From assembly GCF_019649055.1 (NCBI RefSeq), contig NW_026570231.1, positions 124,001 through 188,000 of the forward strand: a DNA stretch of 64,000 nucleotides, written 5' to 3'. The DNA is from Paramacrobiotus metropolitanus. Its lineage: Eukaryota; Tardigrada; Eutardigrada; Parachela; Macrobiotidae. A model generated the notes under the pieces. That model ran no database searches. It was given only the letters and a program-made list of their open reading frames with translations, and was not told the DNA's origin. The translations under genes and the position numbers were made by a program. Shown piece by piece: positions 26,901 to 39,268 of the stretch (its first letter is position 1; each line of letters begins with the position of its first letter).

Positions 26901-28578
26901 CAAAAAACACCGATGTAATAAGCAAAGAAATCTGCTGCTGGAATCTTTCAGAAATGTCAGAAACTTGTATACAAGTCACAAATAAAAAGTAAATTTTCTT
27001 AGGCCAGTAACATAATGATAAGAATTCATCCTTTCAGATCCTAAACAATGATCATTACTGTATTATAAAAAATAAATTGTTCATGCAAGAGCTTTTGTTA
27101 CACTTCAACGATAATTAACACACCTTCTCGGGAATTGCGAATTGACTGGCAGTCGTTGCGCTCTGTTGTGTCAACCGGACAACCAGCTTCCTTTAGCAGA
27201 TTTCTTCTCTGTCGAATTGAAATCGCAACCGGAAAACTGTACGCGTCTTCCGCTTCTTCGGATTCTTCCCCGTTTTCATCATCCTCATCCTCTTCCTCGT
27301 CCTCTTCTTCCTCGGGAGATTCTTCATCGGACTCTCGTAAAGCAACTTGTTGTCGTCGGATTAAATACTGCGTTCTGCTCGTCCGACATTCCTGCTCATG
27401 TTCGGCCAGGCTGAAATTCTTAACCGCGGAATGCTCATGGGTCATCCCTGAAAAATACGTCAGCTCAGTGTCAACCCATGTGATCATGAAAGTACAAAAC
27501 AAATAGACACCGAGAAATGCGGAATAAATTGGAAACAGAATAGAGATAAACGTATTTTTGAAACAGCCCCAAAAAGCCACTGGTACAAGTTGTTGTGTCT
27601 ATGTACTTCCTAAACGCACCGCTTACTGCACTTAACTAGAAATAGATCCAATCATCATCCAGAAACTACATGCTTTTCTTAAACTCACTCACGTTCTAAT
27701 AGAACAGGAGCTACTACCCCGTTTATAACGTGCATTACCTTGGAGTATGTACAGTTCAAGAAAAGGAATTTTCGAAAAGCGTTGACTGCGATGAAATCAT
27801 CAAATAATTAATTTGTACCAACTGTATCATCGACGTCTAAAGTACAACATCATTGCAGAACACTTTGGAAAGTAGTACCTAGCGTTACGCCTCCGGAACT
27901 TGGTACACAGGTGAATCCTTGAGTTCTTGGAAATAGATATACCGTAACGCCGGAAAACCGCACTGATTTTTTTCTTTTACACGATGGTTGCTCACAGGAA
28001 ACGTCTGCAAACATAACACAAGTTACACAATGCGCTTGACTTTTATACTTTTCGAATATTATATTTTACGAAAATACCATGTACGTTACTGTAAATTAAA
28101 CGCGATGAGAAATTTTCGTAGAAGGATGTCAGCAACCACTTGAGGACAAGGTGCAGTTTACACGGGAAATTATGAAGTTCATCTGAGGCTGTGTTTGCTT
28201 TTTTGAATCTGTGTCCTCAAATATACCCTCGTGTGAACTTAGCAACTCTCTCGAAACATTTCTGCGAGTAAGCCTATTCTATGCACGAGTGTCCATTTCA
28301 TCGAAGATACAAATTCCATTATAAATTACGTAAAATTTCTTCCATTTTAAAACATTTTTAATATTCAAGGAAATACAAATACCGGTTGCGGATGTCGATG
28401 GAGCGCTGGGCACGTGGGTGCGGCCAGAGCCATTTGCAGAGCACGAAAGTAATCTGGCATCGCTCGTTCCTGGCGGCTGCCCGTCGACAGCCGAAGTATT
28501 ATCGGGAAACGGAACGCAAAGTTGTTCCGATACTTCCTTGCTATTGTCCAGAGCCTCCTGGAGCTTCCGCTTCGGCAT
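23916..28578 (-). CDS. CSRNP: Cysteine/serine-rich nuclear protein (CSRNP / Axud1 family)
   Basis: Nuclear, probably DNA-binding factor of the CSRNP/Axud family. Exons in gene order: 28383-28578, 27879-28004, 27124-27447, 26822-26895, 25005-25262, 24539-24690, 23916-24255; phases agree throughout and give 489 residues. The start [10 protein letters not shown] carries a basic nuclear-localisation-like patch. The family signature follows: [18 protein letters not shown] and GGVTLG (27879-28004), then SLAEHEQE and a long acidic stretch (27124-27447). The cysteine-rich block is [16 protein letters not shown] (26822-26895) continued by [12 protein letters not shown] and [15 protein letters not shown] (25005-25262). 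The C-terminus ([15 protein letters not shown]) is also typical of the family. The acidic run of about 25 Glu/Asp residues is long, but such runs are common in nuclear proteins. Confidence 0.92.
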
Positions 28579-29050
28579 ATTTTCGGAATATCATCAAATA
28601 CCAGAAATCCAGAAGAAGTCTCATTGGCAGTTCAGTTAAATCTTGGCCATGGAGGATTTCTCATGGGCCACTTCCTGTGGTTGCCTTTGGATGACCATAT
28701 CTTACACGGGCGGTTGACTTGGACATTGTCAGCCGAGCTTATCCAATCTAGAAATTAAGCATCTAATTTTTCCTTTCGATTATGATGTTCCTACATTTGG
28801 CGTAAAAGTCCTTGACATTTCAAATAGAGACCAAAGTTGCTGCTTAATGCGCCGTTCAACTAGCTGCAAGTTAAGCACACTAAATATATAACAACGTAGA
28901 CGCATATTTGGAGAAAAGACTGCGCACGGAAAAGTGAGAGAGTTGACTAGCTGAAGGAGAGAGGCAGAGAGAGAGAGAGCAAAGAGAGAAACATGTAGAT
29001 CGACCGAGCCAGTAGCCACACGCGTATTATATTGGATGCTGATGTACAAT

Positions 29051-29098
29051 AATGCCGCACATGCGTATACAAATGTACAAATGTACGCATGCGGCATT
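29051..29098. repeat. Imperfect hairpin
   Basis: AATGCCGCA...ATGCGTATAC is followed after a short spacer by GTACGCATGCGGCATT, its complement apart from small bulges. No associated gene is apparent. Confidence 0.6.
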
Positions 29099-30546
29099 TC
29101 GCGCTCGCAGTCTATTCAACCTAATTTTGCTTGTATAGATATAAAAAACAGTCTGCTTATGTTGCCTAATCAAAAACAACGGGATGTTAAATGTATCGTG
29201 TTGTTCTTACCGATCACAACACTTACAATTCTTTGGAAAATGAAGACGATTATTGCGGTGACTAATTCCTCCTTGCAGAGCTTCACACATAGCGCTACAC
29301 AATCTCGTGATAATGCTCGTCAATGTTGATTAGATCAATACTTACAACTCGGCAGCGAGTGTGGCCACGGTGTATGACAAGCGATACGTATACAGTACAT
29401 TCATGTAGGATGCCGTATTCAATTCTACGATGTGCTGCTCCTCGGAGTTTGCATTTGCCTTTACGAAAGTCTACTATCGCGCAAAGTGGTTAAACCAGTG
29501 GAGAAATATACGGCAAACAGCGACGAATGACGTCCGCTCCGTCGTTTCTGCCGTTCATTCGGCAACTGGTTTGGCCAGCAGAGTAATCGGTCTCGTTTTG
29601 CGCTATAATTTTCGACAGAATGAATCAAAATATACTACGGTACTCTAGTGCCGCAGTACTACGTTTAGACGGCAAAGCGCAAGTTCAGACGAGATTTGTT
29701 GCAAATCATATGTCCCAAGCGATGTTTGAAACGTGTTATGGTATATGATACTCGTTTACAAAGCAGAAGCTGGGGTCGCCGAGAATAATTGTTTATACGG
29801 TATCCATATCTGATTTGCGCGCCGAAATTTTATGAACGGTGCGCTAATTTAATTCAGTAACCTGAAGACAATACCACTAAAAATTTAAAGCTGCTTATTT
29901 CAACGTTAACTAATGACTTACAGAATGCATGCAGATATTAGTACAGTACTGTTAGTACTGTACATACTACTGTAAGTCTTGTCCGACCAATATCACAATG
30001 TCATCAGAGTCAGATATTTTGTTTGTATTAATATGTCTACTAAACAATGAAAATACGAAATTTATATAACACTGTATAATTGTAAGGAAAAATTAATAAC
30101 AAAAATGGCCAGAAAGCGCTATCTTACTATTATCTGTACATGCCGGAAACTCTCTCTTTAAATCAATCTTACAGTGCACGTACAATCAACATGCTACTAC
30201 GCACCAGTGAAAGTTCTTCCTGGTTGCTGGCTCTGTAAGATTAATACTTATTAATCGAACACTTATGTGTTTGCAAGCATCAAAGAAGAGACATGAGGAA
30301 CGGGGGGATGGATACTGCGAATAGGGCACGCATTTTCGGGAGCGGCTACATTAGAGCTCCCCTAATTACGCACAACTGAATATTGCTTGCATTTTGGAGT
30401 TCTGGATAACATTAACTGTACAATTTACATATCGTAAATTTTACGATTTTGCAGTTGCTTCGCACATTATTAATAGCGCGCGCAATGCATTGGTAGAAAC
30501 TTGGAACATCCTTCCAACCACGATTTTCTTTAGGTTGTACTTTATT

Positions 30547-30675
30547 CCGAGTAAAACAGTTTGTAAAAAATACGTTAGCTAAACGTTAGTTAAAGGCCAA
30601 AATTCGAACACTGTTCGAATTTTGGCCTTTAACTAACGTTTAATTAACGTATTTTTTACAAACTGTTTTACTCGG
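30547..30675. repeat. 129-bp near-perfect palindrome (fold-back element)
   Basis: Two 64-base arms are centred on 30611 and match at 62 of 64 positions; the mismatches are AGCT versus AATT near the middle of each arm. Outer ends are CCGAG and CTCGG. There is essentially no loop. This may be a small fold-back transposon. It could form a cruciform or a long hairpin RNA. Confidence 0.85.
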
Positions 30676-31038
30676 GTATTGTATCATGACCGAAAACATT
30701 GAAGAATGTTCATTGACTGTGATACCGAAAACGTTTTTGCAATGGAAAAATTATAATAAATAAATCTTAATGTATAGATATGTTTGATGTTATACAGCTA
30801 TGTTAACGTTTCGTGAGGAAATGAGTTTGCAAAGTTTGGAACTAACGGTTAAACCATGGTAAGTTTGTGGTATTGAGCAAAGAAAAAGGGATGTAAGTTG
30901 TACGAGTTAAAAAGTACAGATCACAATGCTAGGAAATGGTTGAAGGTGTTCCACCAGTGCCGCTTTTGCACCAAAGCAACTGATTAAAGGCAGTGCCATA
31001 GTTCAGACTGTTGGACGATATAATTAGCATGGTGCTTA

Positions 31039-31043
<5 letters not shown>

Positions 31044-31117
<74 letters not shown>
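31044..31117. repeat. (TA)n microsatellite, about 74 bp
   Basis: An uninterrupted alternating TA tract of roughly 37 units. Length is likely polymorphic. Confidence 0.95.
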
Positions 31118-31119
<2 letters not shown>

Positions 31120-32018
31120 ACGGTATGCAATAATAAATCTGAGTTTTAAAACTTCCTGTTACCTGCGTGAAAAATTTTTCATGCTCAGAAAATTTGTTAA
31201 AAAAGTGCAAGCTGCTATAGTTGTTTGTAGCTAGAATGCCGTTTTATTGCCAGGTGTATTGTACATGTGTGTCCGTGAAGGGTTGCTTACAATTAATTTC
31301 CCGCACAAATCATGAGCGTGGAACGTGCACCAGCCTTGCTCCCTAACCATCCTACTAGATTCTTTACAGACTGCGTTAACAGGAAAAGGATAATTTAATG
31401 TATATTCGTCTTAGCCAGTAATCACCTTTTTATCTCCTTTAAAATGCTTAAATAGTTATTCATAAAATAATTTTGTTTATTAGTTATAAAGCTGAGTATG
31501 GAGAATCCATTTCTATTTTCTCCCAGACGGGGGCTTCCTAACAACAAATTGCTAACGAATACTTATTATTTGTACACAATATCCGTTATAGATATTGTCT
31601 GTCCTACTGTAATCTTAAGATCTGCTCTTTAAAAAACAGCAAACTAAAGCAGTTTGTGGCACGGTGCAAGCCGGTATTACAGAATACTTCTAATTTATGC
31701 CTGGAGCACAATGGAGCTGTCCAGCAAATTGCCTCAAGAGCCGTTTTTCGCGCATTTACTGAGTATTCGACACTTTTTCATTTGTCTATGGTTTTCACGG
31801 TGTGGGATCTACCTGAATTTTTACTGTAAATATGGAAATATGTAGAGAGACCGGATTTACTGTTGCACTGAAGCGAATTTAATCTGTTACTCTAATTTTA
31901 TCTTTGCTGATAACGAAGCTTATAATCTGTGCAGGCTTGCACCTGCGCAGCAATTTTGCAAATTGAGTTCAAAGTTTGCTGCTAAGTGATTTTTTATGCT
32001 AACAAGTCGCACACGAAA

Positions 32019-33106
32019 ATGCCACTAAATTTCGTTAGATTCGGCGAGTTTGGGGAGAAGGACGAATTAGTTTTGATTTACACGTCTATCCGACGGTCGC
32101 TTATTACAACCGGAGGTGTACAGATTGGCTTGGCGATCATTGAACTGATTTCCGCCATAATACTAGGTTCGTTGCTAAAAATTAATACCAATTATTACTG
32201 AGCATTAAAAATGGATCCCCATTAAAATGCATCATTTATATGCTTGTATCTGTACTTTGCAAAGACTGATAGTTAGCGGTTTTTATAATTTATTGTAGCT
32301 ACTTCGAAGTATAGCACATACTGTATTCCAGCTGTACAGCCGAAATTTCATGAGCTTACAGCCTATTCTACTAGCCGCTGCATAACATTTTTTGGTGCTG
32401 CTCATATGCTCCACTGGCAAAAGTAAACTTCATCTAGGTTTCTGGGAAAGTGTTAGTTGACTGAAAAAGGTTTTACTTTATGATGTATAATAATCTTATA
32501 CTGTCATTTTAACCGGAATTATAGTACTTCAGGAGCTACGGAGCCTGTACAAAATTGTCGTTCTCCTGACAGCAGCCACTAAAGTAGTTTGTGGGGAAAC
32601 AATTTTCTTTAATAAAGTGATTGCATTTTATTGCAGAATTTCATAGTAATCAATACAAGGATGGCGATACAAAAAATGATGTCGAAAAATACAACACTAT
32701 CGACAATCCTACAGCCGGACATGTCTTCGGTTACATAACCATTCTAACCATGTTGTTAACCGGGGCATTAGGAATATTCTTCGGATTCTTATGCCGCATG
32801 ATAAACTCCATTCAAATGATTGCACCCCAAGTGAAAAAAGCTAAAGCCCTGGCCAGAACGTATATGTGTTTCCTGGCGGGACTTTTTATAGTCGCTGCGG
32901 TCACGGTCGGGCTGGAATTATTCTCGATGATCAGCTTCCGTACTCTGCCGACAGCAAACGAGGAAATTCCTAAACATTTTCCTTTCTCGTCAGCCATGAT
33001 CATCGTGTTTTGCTGTGCAAATTTTCTTTTCGGCATTGTTCCATTATGCGGACTGTATCATAATGTAGCATCGTTGTCTGAAGAGGAAAAATCTTTAGCC
33101 AAATAG
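32019..33106 (+). CDS. Small four-helix membrane protein, family not recognised
   Basis: Two exons, 32019-32166 and 32637-33106, give 205 residues. The first ends ...SAIIL plus one base at donor GTTCGT (weak). The second begins after TTTTATTGCAG, and phases agree. Four hydrophobic segments are visible: about residues 32-50 (GGVQIGLAIIELISAIIL), 80-103 (FGYITILTMLLTGALGIFF), 125-147 (TYMCFLAGLFIVAAVTVG) and 167-190 (SAMIIVFCCANFLFGIVPL). A hydrophilic loop with many Asp, Asn and Lys lies between the first two. The layout resembles tetraspan-type proteins, but I see no diagnostic motif such as the tetraspanin CCG. If the intron is retained, the product stops after 61 residues with only one helix. 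The start is the first ATG in frame, in context AAAATGCC. Confidence 0.72.
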
Positions 33107-34066
33107 CTTCCATACATGCATGTACCGACCGACTTTCCTGGTGATCCCAGGAGTGAACTGTGCAGTATTGTGATGCAGTTTTAAACTGTTACAGTAGTTG
33201 TAGACATTTGTTACGTATATTGTGCAATAGTGTCGCTTACAATTAGAATATACGCTTATTATTGTTATTATTAAATTGTTAACCCGGTCCACTACAGTTA
33301 GATGTTACTGTAATTTGAACTGCTTGCGTCGATACTAGTCGTCGTAGAACGCGAGCAGGGATCTTACTGGTTACTGGTTAGTGCAGCTGAAGATGAGAAT
33401 ATGTACATCGTTGGAGAACTTTAACTTTGGGGAACCGGCAGCGCGTTATTGTTGCATTATTATATATATTATTAAGTTGTGAGACTGGTTTGTGTATTTG
33501 ACAAGGTTTGTATTTGACAAGGTTTTTTCAGTGTTTTTTTATTACCGGTACGCCTATTGAAAATGCCTACGGCAGTACACCTGTTGCCGTGCTTGCGGTA
33601 TCAGTCGAGTTTATCCAGCATATCTCACTAAAAATTCGAAAATGTGTAACATCCTTGAGCTTCTTCCGGCACTGCATGCTATGGTCAGCGAATTTCGTCT
33701 TGGTGCTGTACAATACACCAGCACAGCGAAGGCCGCATTCTCTAAGTGCCATAATAAACTTGTCACAGGTGTGGGCGGTGAATCATGGCTGACATGAAAT
33801 ATATGTAACCACCGCGGGAGGCATTTGGTGTTTCTCACAGCGAGTGGATCCCATATGTTTATAGGGCTAATTTTATTTTGACACATTTTTTTGGATAGAG
33901 TTTCATGACTGCTAGTCAGTCCGTTATCATCCCCTTGGGCCTCCGGACTTTTTGGGGTCTAGCTAAGCATTCAGATCTTGGATGAATTGCCGATAGTTGC
34001 ACTATCCCTTATCAAGAGAAATTTTAACTTTTGTTGGAAACTTTGAGCCAATTTTGGTTGTGTGAA
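33107..34066. other. Intergenic, no gene seen
   Basis: Holds the 3' UTR of the membrane protein gene and the promoter/5' UTR of ZC3H15. No other feature could be supported. Confidence 0.45.
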
Positions 34067-36819
34067 ATGCCCCCGAAGAAAGATGCCCCTAGCAAAAAGA
34101 CCGTCGACAAGCAGAAAGCTAAAATAGTTGAGGTACTTCCTCCGATTTGCCAAATCCTGGAACTTTTTCTGGCTCATAGACCGTGTGAAAATACGTTTTA
34201 GGATAAAACGTTTGGATTGAAAAACAAAAAGGGAAATAAGCAGCAAAAGTACATCGAGCAAGTCCAGAAACAAGTCACGACGAAACCTGTTCGGAGAGTC
34301 GTAAGTTTTTCACTGATTTCTTTTGGCTTACCTTTTCAAGTTTTCTTACCTACTTGGCTCTTTCCGTTGCATATCTGGTTAAAGTTTAATTAAGTTATAA
34401 ATATTTTGCATTAGGATCCTCTTGACGCTACGAAGGATAAGAAAGAAAAAGAGAAGGAGAAGGCGGAGGAACTGAAAACACTTTTTAAACCCGTTATCGC
34501 TCAGCAAAAAGTCGCGAAAGGTATGTACGTGTACGTGTTCGCTTACCTGACTTGTAACTTGTAAGTAAGTTGGCTACAAACCTACACGTTAATCCATGGT
34601 TGTTCGCAGATGTCGATCCGAAGTCCGTTTTATGTGCGTTTTTCAAAGTGGGACAGTGTGGCAAGGGCGACAAATGTAAATTTTCCCATAATTTGGAAGT
34701 TGAACGCAAAACGGAAAAGCGGAATATCTATTCGGATTCGAGAGATAACGAGAAAGGTTGGTGGTTTTGTAAATATTCGTAATGTTTTGTGATGTTTTAT
34801 AATCTAATATTTGTTTGTTTGTTCGCATTAATAGTGCGTAGCTGCTAAATTTGGTATCAAACCGGATAGTGGATGGTGCTCAGATAATCCTCTTTTCCTG
34901 CATGGGATGTTTTATGTTCATATTGTTTTATAGTGGATTGTTAGTCCGACGAAGCTGCGCAATAAATTTGTGAAAGTGTTCAAACTTGTTACTTGATTTA
35001 GTATACAAAGCATGTATTTTATACAGATGAAGGAATGGAAAATTGGGACGACGAGAAACTGCAGGATGTTGTCAACAAAAAGCACGGCGAGGAAGAGGCA
35101 CTGAAGCCCAAAACTGACATAGTATGGCGCTTTGAAGTTTTCAATCATGGTTTTCTGAACGGACTATCTGCGTTTCTGTTTTTTCGGAAGCATATAAGCG
35201 AAAGTTCTCAATGGTATTGTATTATATTTTCAGGTATGCAAGTTTTTTCTGCAAGCGATCGAGGAGAGCAAATATGGCTGGTTCTGGGAATGTCCAAATG
35301 GTGGAGATAAATGTATTTACAAGTACGGTAATCGATTGGTGACTCTGATCACTTAATGGGTTACATGATGCTGCGATTTTGACCGGTAGACATGCTCTTC
35401 CTCCCGGATTTGTACTGAAAAAAGATAAGAAGAAAATGGACGAACAGCTGGAAACGATATCTTTGGAGGACCTTATTGAGAAAGAGGTACGCTCACTACG
35501 CTGGTATCGTCGCTGTCTTATCATGTCTTAAGAGTTTATTTTGATAATTAACACAATGTTTTTTCTGTTTTAGCGAGCTGCGTTAGGAGGAAATCTGACG
35601 AAAGTTACGCTAGAATCTTTTAAAGCATGGAAAACCAAGAAGGTAATCATCATTTTAATTATGTTTTAGTGTGCTGTAGACTTGCAAAATCATGGTTTAG
35701 TTAATAGTGGTAGTTTTAAGTAGTTATGTATGAGTAGTTTAATTTACAGTGCTTTCGAGTAGACTGGTTCTGATACATGCGTTTGTCTGGGCAAGATATA
35801 ATTTGTTCTTTTTGGTTGGCTGCGGAATCGGTATAAATGTAATTCGAAATTGTAGCGAAAGGAACGTATTGAGAAAATGGAAGCCGACAAAAAGCGAAAG
35901 GAAAACGAATTCCAAGCGGGGCGGCTCAACGGGGTAAGTTTCGCTTCGAAAAAGGTTTGGATTTGCTGGAGCAAATTATTGACAATTTTGATTTTGATAG
36001 CTCTCTGGACGTGACATGTTTACTTTTCGACCGGAATTGGCTGGTGAAGATGACGATGAAGCGGATGATACTGTTTACAAACACGAAGATGACGTACGTT
36101 AAATACCTCACCTTTGATTTAATCGTTAGTCGATAGGAGTACTTACAATCTAATCATTCTAATGTATTCGAATAGTGAAGTATGATAGTGTGGTCTGTAA
36201 GGTCTTTACGTAATACGTACTCTGTAGACTCTGTTTTTACTCTAAGACTGTACTTTTACAAAGAAATGGTGCATAATTATTATTATTTTATATAGATAGA
36301 TTGTACAAGTACTAGCTAAAGCGCATGGTTAAATTTCAGATTGAATCGGCTCAGTCTGTTAATTGTTAGGGATTTGTGGATAGGAAATTATTTTTCGGTG
36401 TGCTTACTTACTTTTTGTTTCTATATGCCGTTCTTGGAGGTCTGTCTTGGCACGATATTCAGAGAATGTCTGATGCTAACGGTAAAATGTTTCAGGAAGA
36501 CGAGGAGAATTATATGGCCAAAGATATCGATGAGTCATTGTTTGTCGAAGAAGAAGTGGATGGAACTGGGACTATTTCTGCTACGACTATCAGGAGCGGC
36601 GTTACTAGTCACCTTCCCGACCTTGAAGCGGCGTCCACGCCGTCCACTTCGAAAGACACTATTGGCACGGATGTTGTGATAGTGGACGATGTTCCTGTTG
36701 ATACCGAATTGTTTGACGAAGAAGATGATGAAGTTTCGGATGAGGAGGTTTCCGATGATGGCGAGGATGAAGAGGGATCAGAAACTCAGGAAAATAATGA
36801 AAAAGAGAATTCGAGATAA
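34067..36819 (+). CDS. ZC3H15: Zinc finger CCCH-type protein 15 / DRG family regulatory protein 1 (DFRP1)
   Basis: Cytoplasmic CCCH zinc-finger protein that stabilises the translation-associated GTPase DRG1. Eleven exons: 34067-34132, 34202-34300, 34415-34520, 34610-34756, 35027-35121, 35234-35322, 35390-35486, 35574-35642, 35856-35933, 36001-36093, 36496-36819. Phases agree at every junction and give 420 residues, close to the usual ~426. Landmarks in order: [10 protein letters not shown] start; [29 protein letters not shown]; first CCCH finger [37 protein letters not shown]; second finger [45 protein letters not shown]; the DFRP helix [10 protein letters not shown]. The last exon is highly acidic and ends at TAA 36817-36819. 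Introns are short (69-402 nt). Confidence 0.95.
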
Positions 36820-37754
36820 CTGTGTGTAACGTCACGGAAATTGTCTGAAAGAGCGAAATTACGTACCGTCTACCGAAAGTCTTTACTTGCGAATTACTTA
36901 TCCGTTACTGATTGTTTAAGCGTGGCTGTCTAACAGTTACGTGACTTACGTCGGTCCTTTATGTTTTATGCAAACAGTGTCGTTCAAATTTGAAATTTGA
37001 AGATTCATTATGTGGAAGATATTTCAAGAACATTTGAATGGGGACATGGAATTAGAAACAGAAAATGCATGAAAATGAAAACACATCAGCTTACAAGTAA
37101 GGTAATGTCATAAAGTTTTGCCCCCGGACTGTGGTATTGTGTGGTTATTTTATTCTAATCGCAATATTACGGACAAGAAATCAGCATGGAATGGACGGTT
37201 AAAGCGTTACAGTTTGAATTTTCATCGATGTCAAATCGTGTTTTTTTGTTTGTACTTATTTTCACTTTACAAATAAACAGACAAAGTACGTATTTTAAAA
37301 AGTGTAAATTAAATTCACCACAGGACAACGACACTAAGCAACGAAATGTCATACGAAAAATTTAGTTAAGTACTGTTATAAGTAACGAGTCAGCGACAAT
37401 ATTTTAAGTAAGTAATTAAGTAGTACTGTAGAATGTAGATACTGTATCTATATTAAAGGTTAAAGCACGTAACTAGGTACGGTGCAAATAGCTGTTTTGT
37501 GCACCATCGTGCAAACCGCATATAGAAACAACTTCCCTTTTATGAAATGCTTACTTACTGAACTACATGGTTTTATAGTTTAATTTGCTCGTTAGAGACA
37601 ATAAAATAGATAATCTGGACAATAAAAAATACTTCGATCGACTTACTGGATTTTGACGATCATTATTACTGTAATATTTTCTACCCGGTAGTGGGTAGAT
37701 ACTGTGAGTCTGAAGCAAATCAACTTTTTTAATCGATTATATTGCTTATTTCAG
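36820..37754. other. ZC3H15 3' region and intergenic DNA
   Basis: AT-rich with no supported gene. The right end borders a possible short exon (37755-37912) immediately before the transposon. Confidence 0.4.
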
Positions 37755-37912
37755 GAAATTTTCGATCAACGAAGCAATTTTAATAGGATGGTAGAAAATA
37801 AGAAAAATAAGAGACGTTTTGATGGTTTGTACATCATACATACAGAGCCGGGGTTTGCACTGTGCGCTGAATGGGACAGCCACTTAATCGATGAATTTGG
37901 CATGAGTCATCG
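37755..37912 (+). other. Possible host exon interrupted by the LTR element
   Basis: After the acceptor-like TGCTTATTTCAG the DNA is open and protein-like up to the transposon edge, including HTEPGFALCAEWDSH and LIDEFGMSH. The reading frame would continue only two codons into the host sequence right of the element (57917 onward) before a stop. With the element present it runs a few codons into the LTR and stops. I do not recognise the peptide and cannot find its upstream exons, so it may be chance. Confidence 0.28.
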
Positions 37913-38483
37913 TGACGTATGGGAGTAGGATCATACGCCGGATGTACGTACGGATGCTGACTGTCCGCCTTCCACCTGCAACATAACGGATAATCTAGCC
38001 AATCTCTTCTGTGATTTGCTGTTCTCTTTTACTAGCGATGTATATGATGTCATAACGCGAAGTCTATATAAGTCCCTGTTACTTCTAATATCGGCATCAG
38101 TAGTCTGAGATTTGCTTCTGAGACTGCTTCCTAATTACAATTTCCTAGCGTTGTGAACTGTGATGTGAATTGGATAAAGAGACAGCAATACTTGTTCCTT
38201 CTGAAGTGCATAGTTGTTCCCGGATTATCGCTTAGAATACAGGTTTGCTCGTGACACAATCGTCCTAGCTCTTGCCGATCCTCACAGGACTTACGACCGA
38301 AAGTTGTGGTAGCTTGTTCCTGAGGGATTCCTGACTCGTGTTCCTGAATCGTTCGTCTTATTTCCACCATAGTTCTTCTGTTACAGTTTGAGAGTACGAG
38401 TGCCTACCGATTGAGCATTACAGGCGTGGAAGAGTAAAGATTGTTCATGGAGCCTTAAACGGCGTGAACGCTTATACACGACA
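37913..38483 (+). repeat. 5' LTR (571 bp)
   Basis: Identical to 57342-57912 except A at 38300 versus G at 57729. It begins TGACGTATGG and ends ATACACGACA. A TATATAAG box at 38065-38072 is a likely Pol II promoter for the genomic RNA. The small antisense open frame inside each LTR is not supported as a gene. Confidence 0.97.
38065..38072 (+). promoter_or_regulatory. LTR TATA box
   Basis: TATATAAG lies about 150 bases into the LTR, with an exact copy in the 3' LTR near 57494. Its position fits a U3 promoter. Confidence 0.55.
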
Positions 38484-38500
38484 TGGCGCCCACCGGTGTC
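38484..38500 (+). other. tRNA primer-binding site
   Basis: tggcgcccaccggtgtc starts at the base after the LTR. TGGCGCC is the complement of a tRNA 3' end (...GGCGCCA), as in tRNA-Lys-primed elements. The tRNA identity is an inference from the first bases only. Confidence 0.8.
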
Positions 38501-39268
38501 TTTTAATTTTCCCGATGTAACAGAAAATTATTGGTAGAAAGTTTGGTAGTAATTTACAGTAAAAGTGGTCCGTTTTTGAAAGGCGTCGAACCGCAAAGGT
38601 ACGCCGAAGGAGGTCAGCGTTCCAGATCTGGCCTAGTTAATTTATTTTCAGCGAGCTTCCTCGCAATTGTGAGCTTCCTCACTGGTGAGCTTCCTCGCCA
38701 ATTAAATTAATTGCTTAATTTAAATTGGACCGTAGGAAAAACAGTCGAAACCTCAAAGGTCGGCTGTGTTAAGTAAAACTAGTACTGTGTGGGTAATTTC
38801 CGGGTTGTCTGCGCAAAGCAGTAACCGCGGCGAATAAAGCGTAATCTGCAGTGTCAGTGTACCTGGCCTGCAGATAGAGCAGATAGTAAGCACCGAGCCA
38901 TTGTCAGTGGCCAGGTGAGATAACGATCTCCAGCAGACTGATAAAGGCAAGCCGCAAGCGGTAGCCAGAAGCAGCAGCTAGAGAGAGTTGACCGTAAAAA
39001 AGGTAAACACCGGCAAACGGTGATTGACCTGTGAATTTTAAATTACAGCAGCACGCAAAGTGCAGCTGTGTAATTTTCGAATTTGCTACAGTCGAAACCG
39101 CAAAGGTCGACTGTGTTTAAAACTCACTTAACAATTCAAACCTAAAAGGAGGATTGGGAAGTGACGTAGTAGTAATTGCACAATTGCAATTTAAGAAACA
39201 GTAGCACAATCGCTGCTGTACGTATTATTTTAAATAGCCGCAAAGGTTAATTTTAAAATAAAAGCAAA
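38501..39268 (+). other. 768-nt untranslated leader with repeated motifs
   Basis: No long frame. A motif close to CCGCAAAGGT recurs four times: 38591, 38751 (CCTCAAAGGT), 39099 and 39238. The second and third copies sit in a longer shared context, AGTCGAAACC.CAAAGGTCG.CTGTGTT. A second motif, GAGCTTCCTC, occurs three times at 38653-38698. Leader repeats of this kind could be packaging or translation signals; that is inference. Confidence 0.6.

Larger units (their letters stand above)
28579..32018. other. Intergenic, repeat-bearing, no gene seen
   Basis: AT-rich DNA between CSRNP (leftward) and the membrane protein gene (rightward); this divergent gap should hold both promoters. It contains an imperfect hairpin (29051-29098), a 129-bp palindrome (30547-30675) and a TA microsatellite (31044-31117). 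No exon could be supported. Confidence 0.45.

Noticed and set aside
27135-27506. Ser-rich + strand open frames opposite CSRNP
   Set aside because: They are the complement of the acidic Glu/Asp run in the CSRNP exon.
38131-38370. 79-codon antisense open frame in the 5' LTR, repeated in the 3' LTR at 57560-57799
   Set aside because: It recurs only because the LTRs are duplicates; no start context, motif or splice support.
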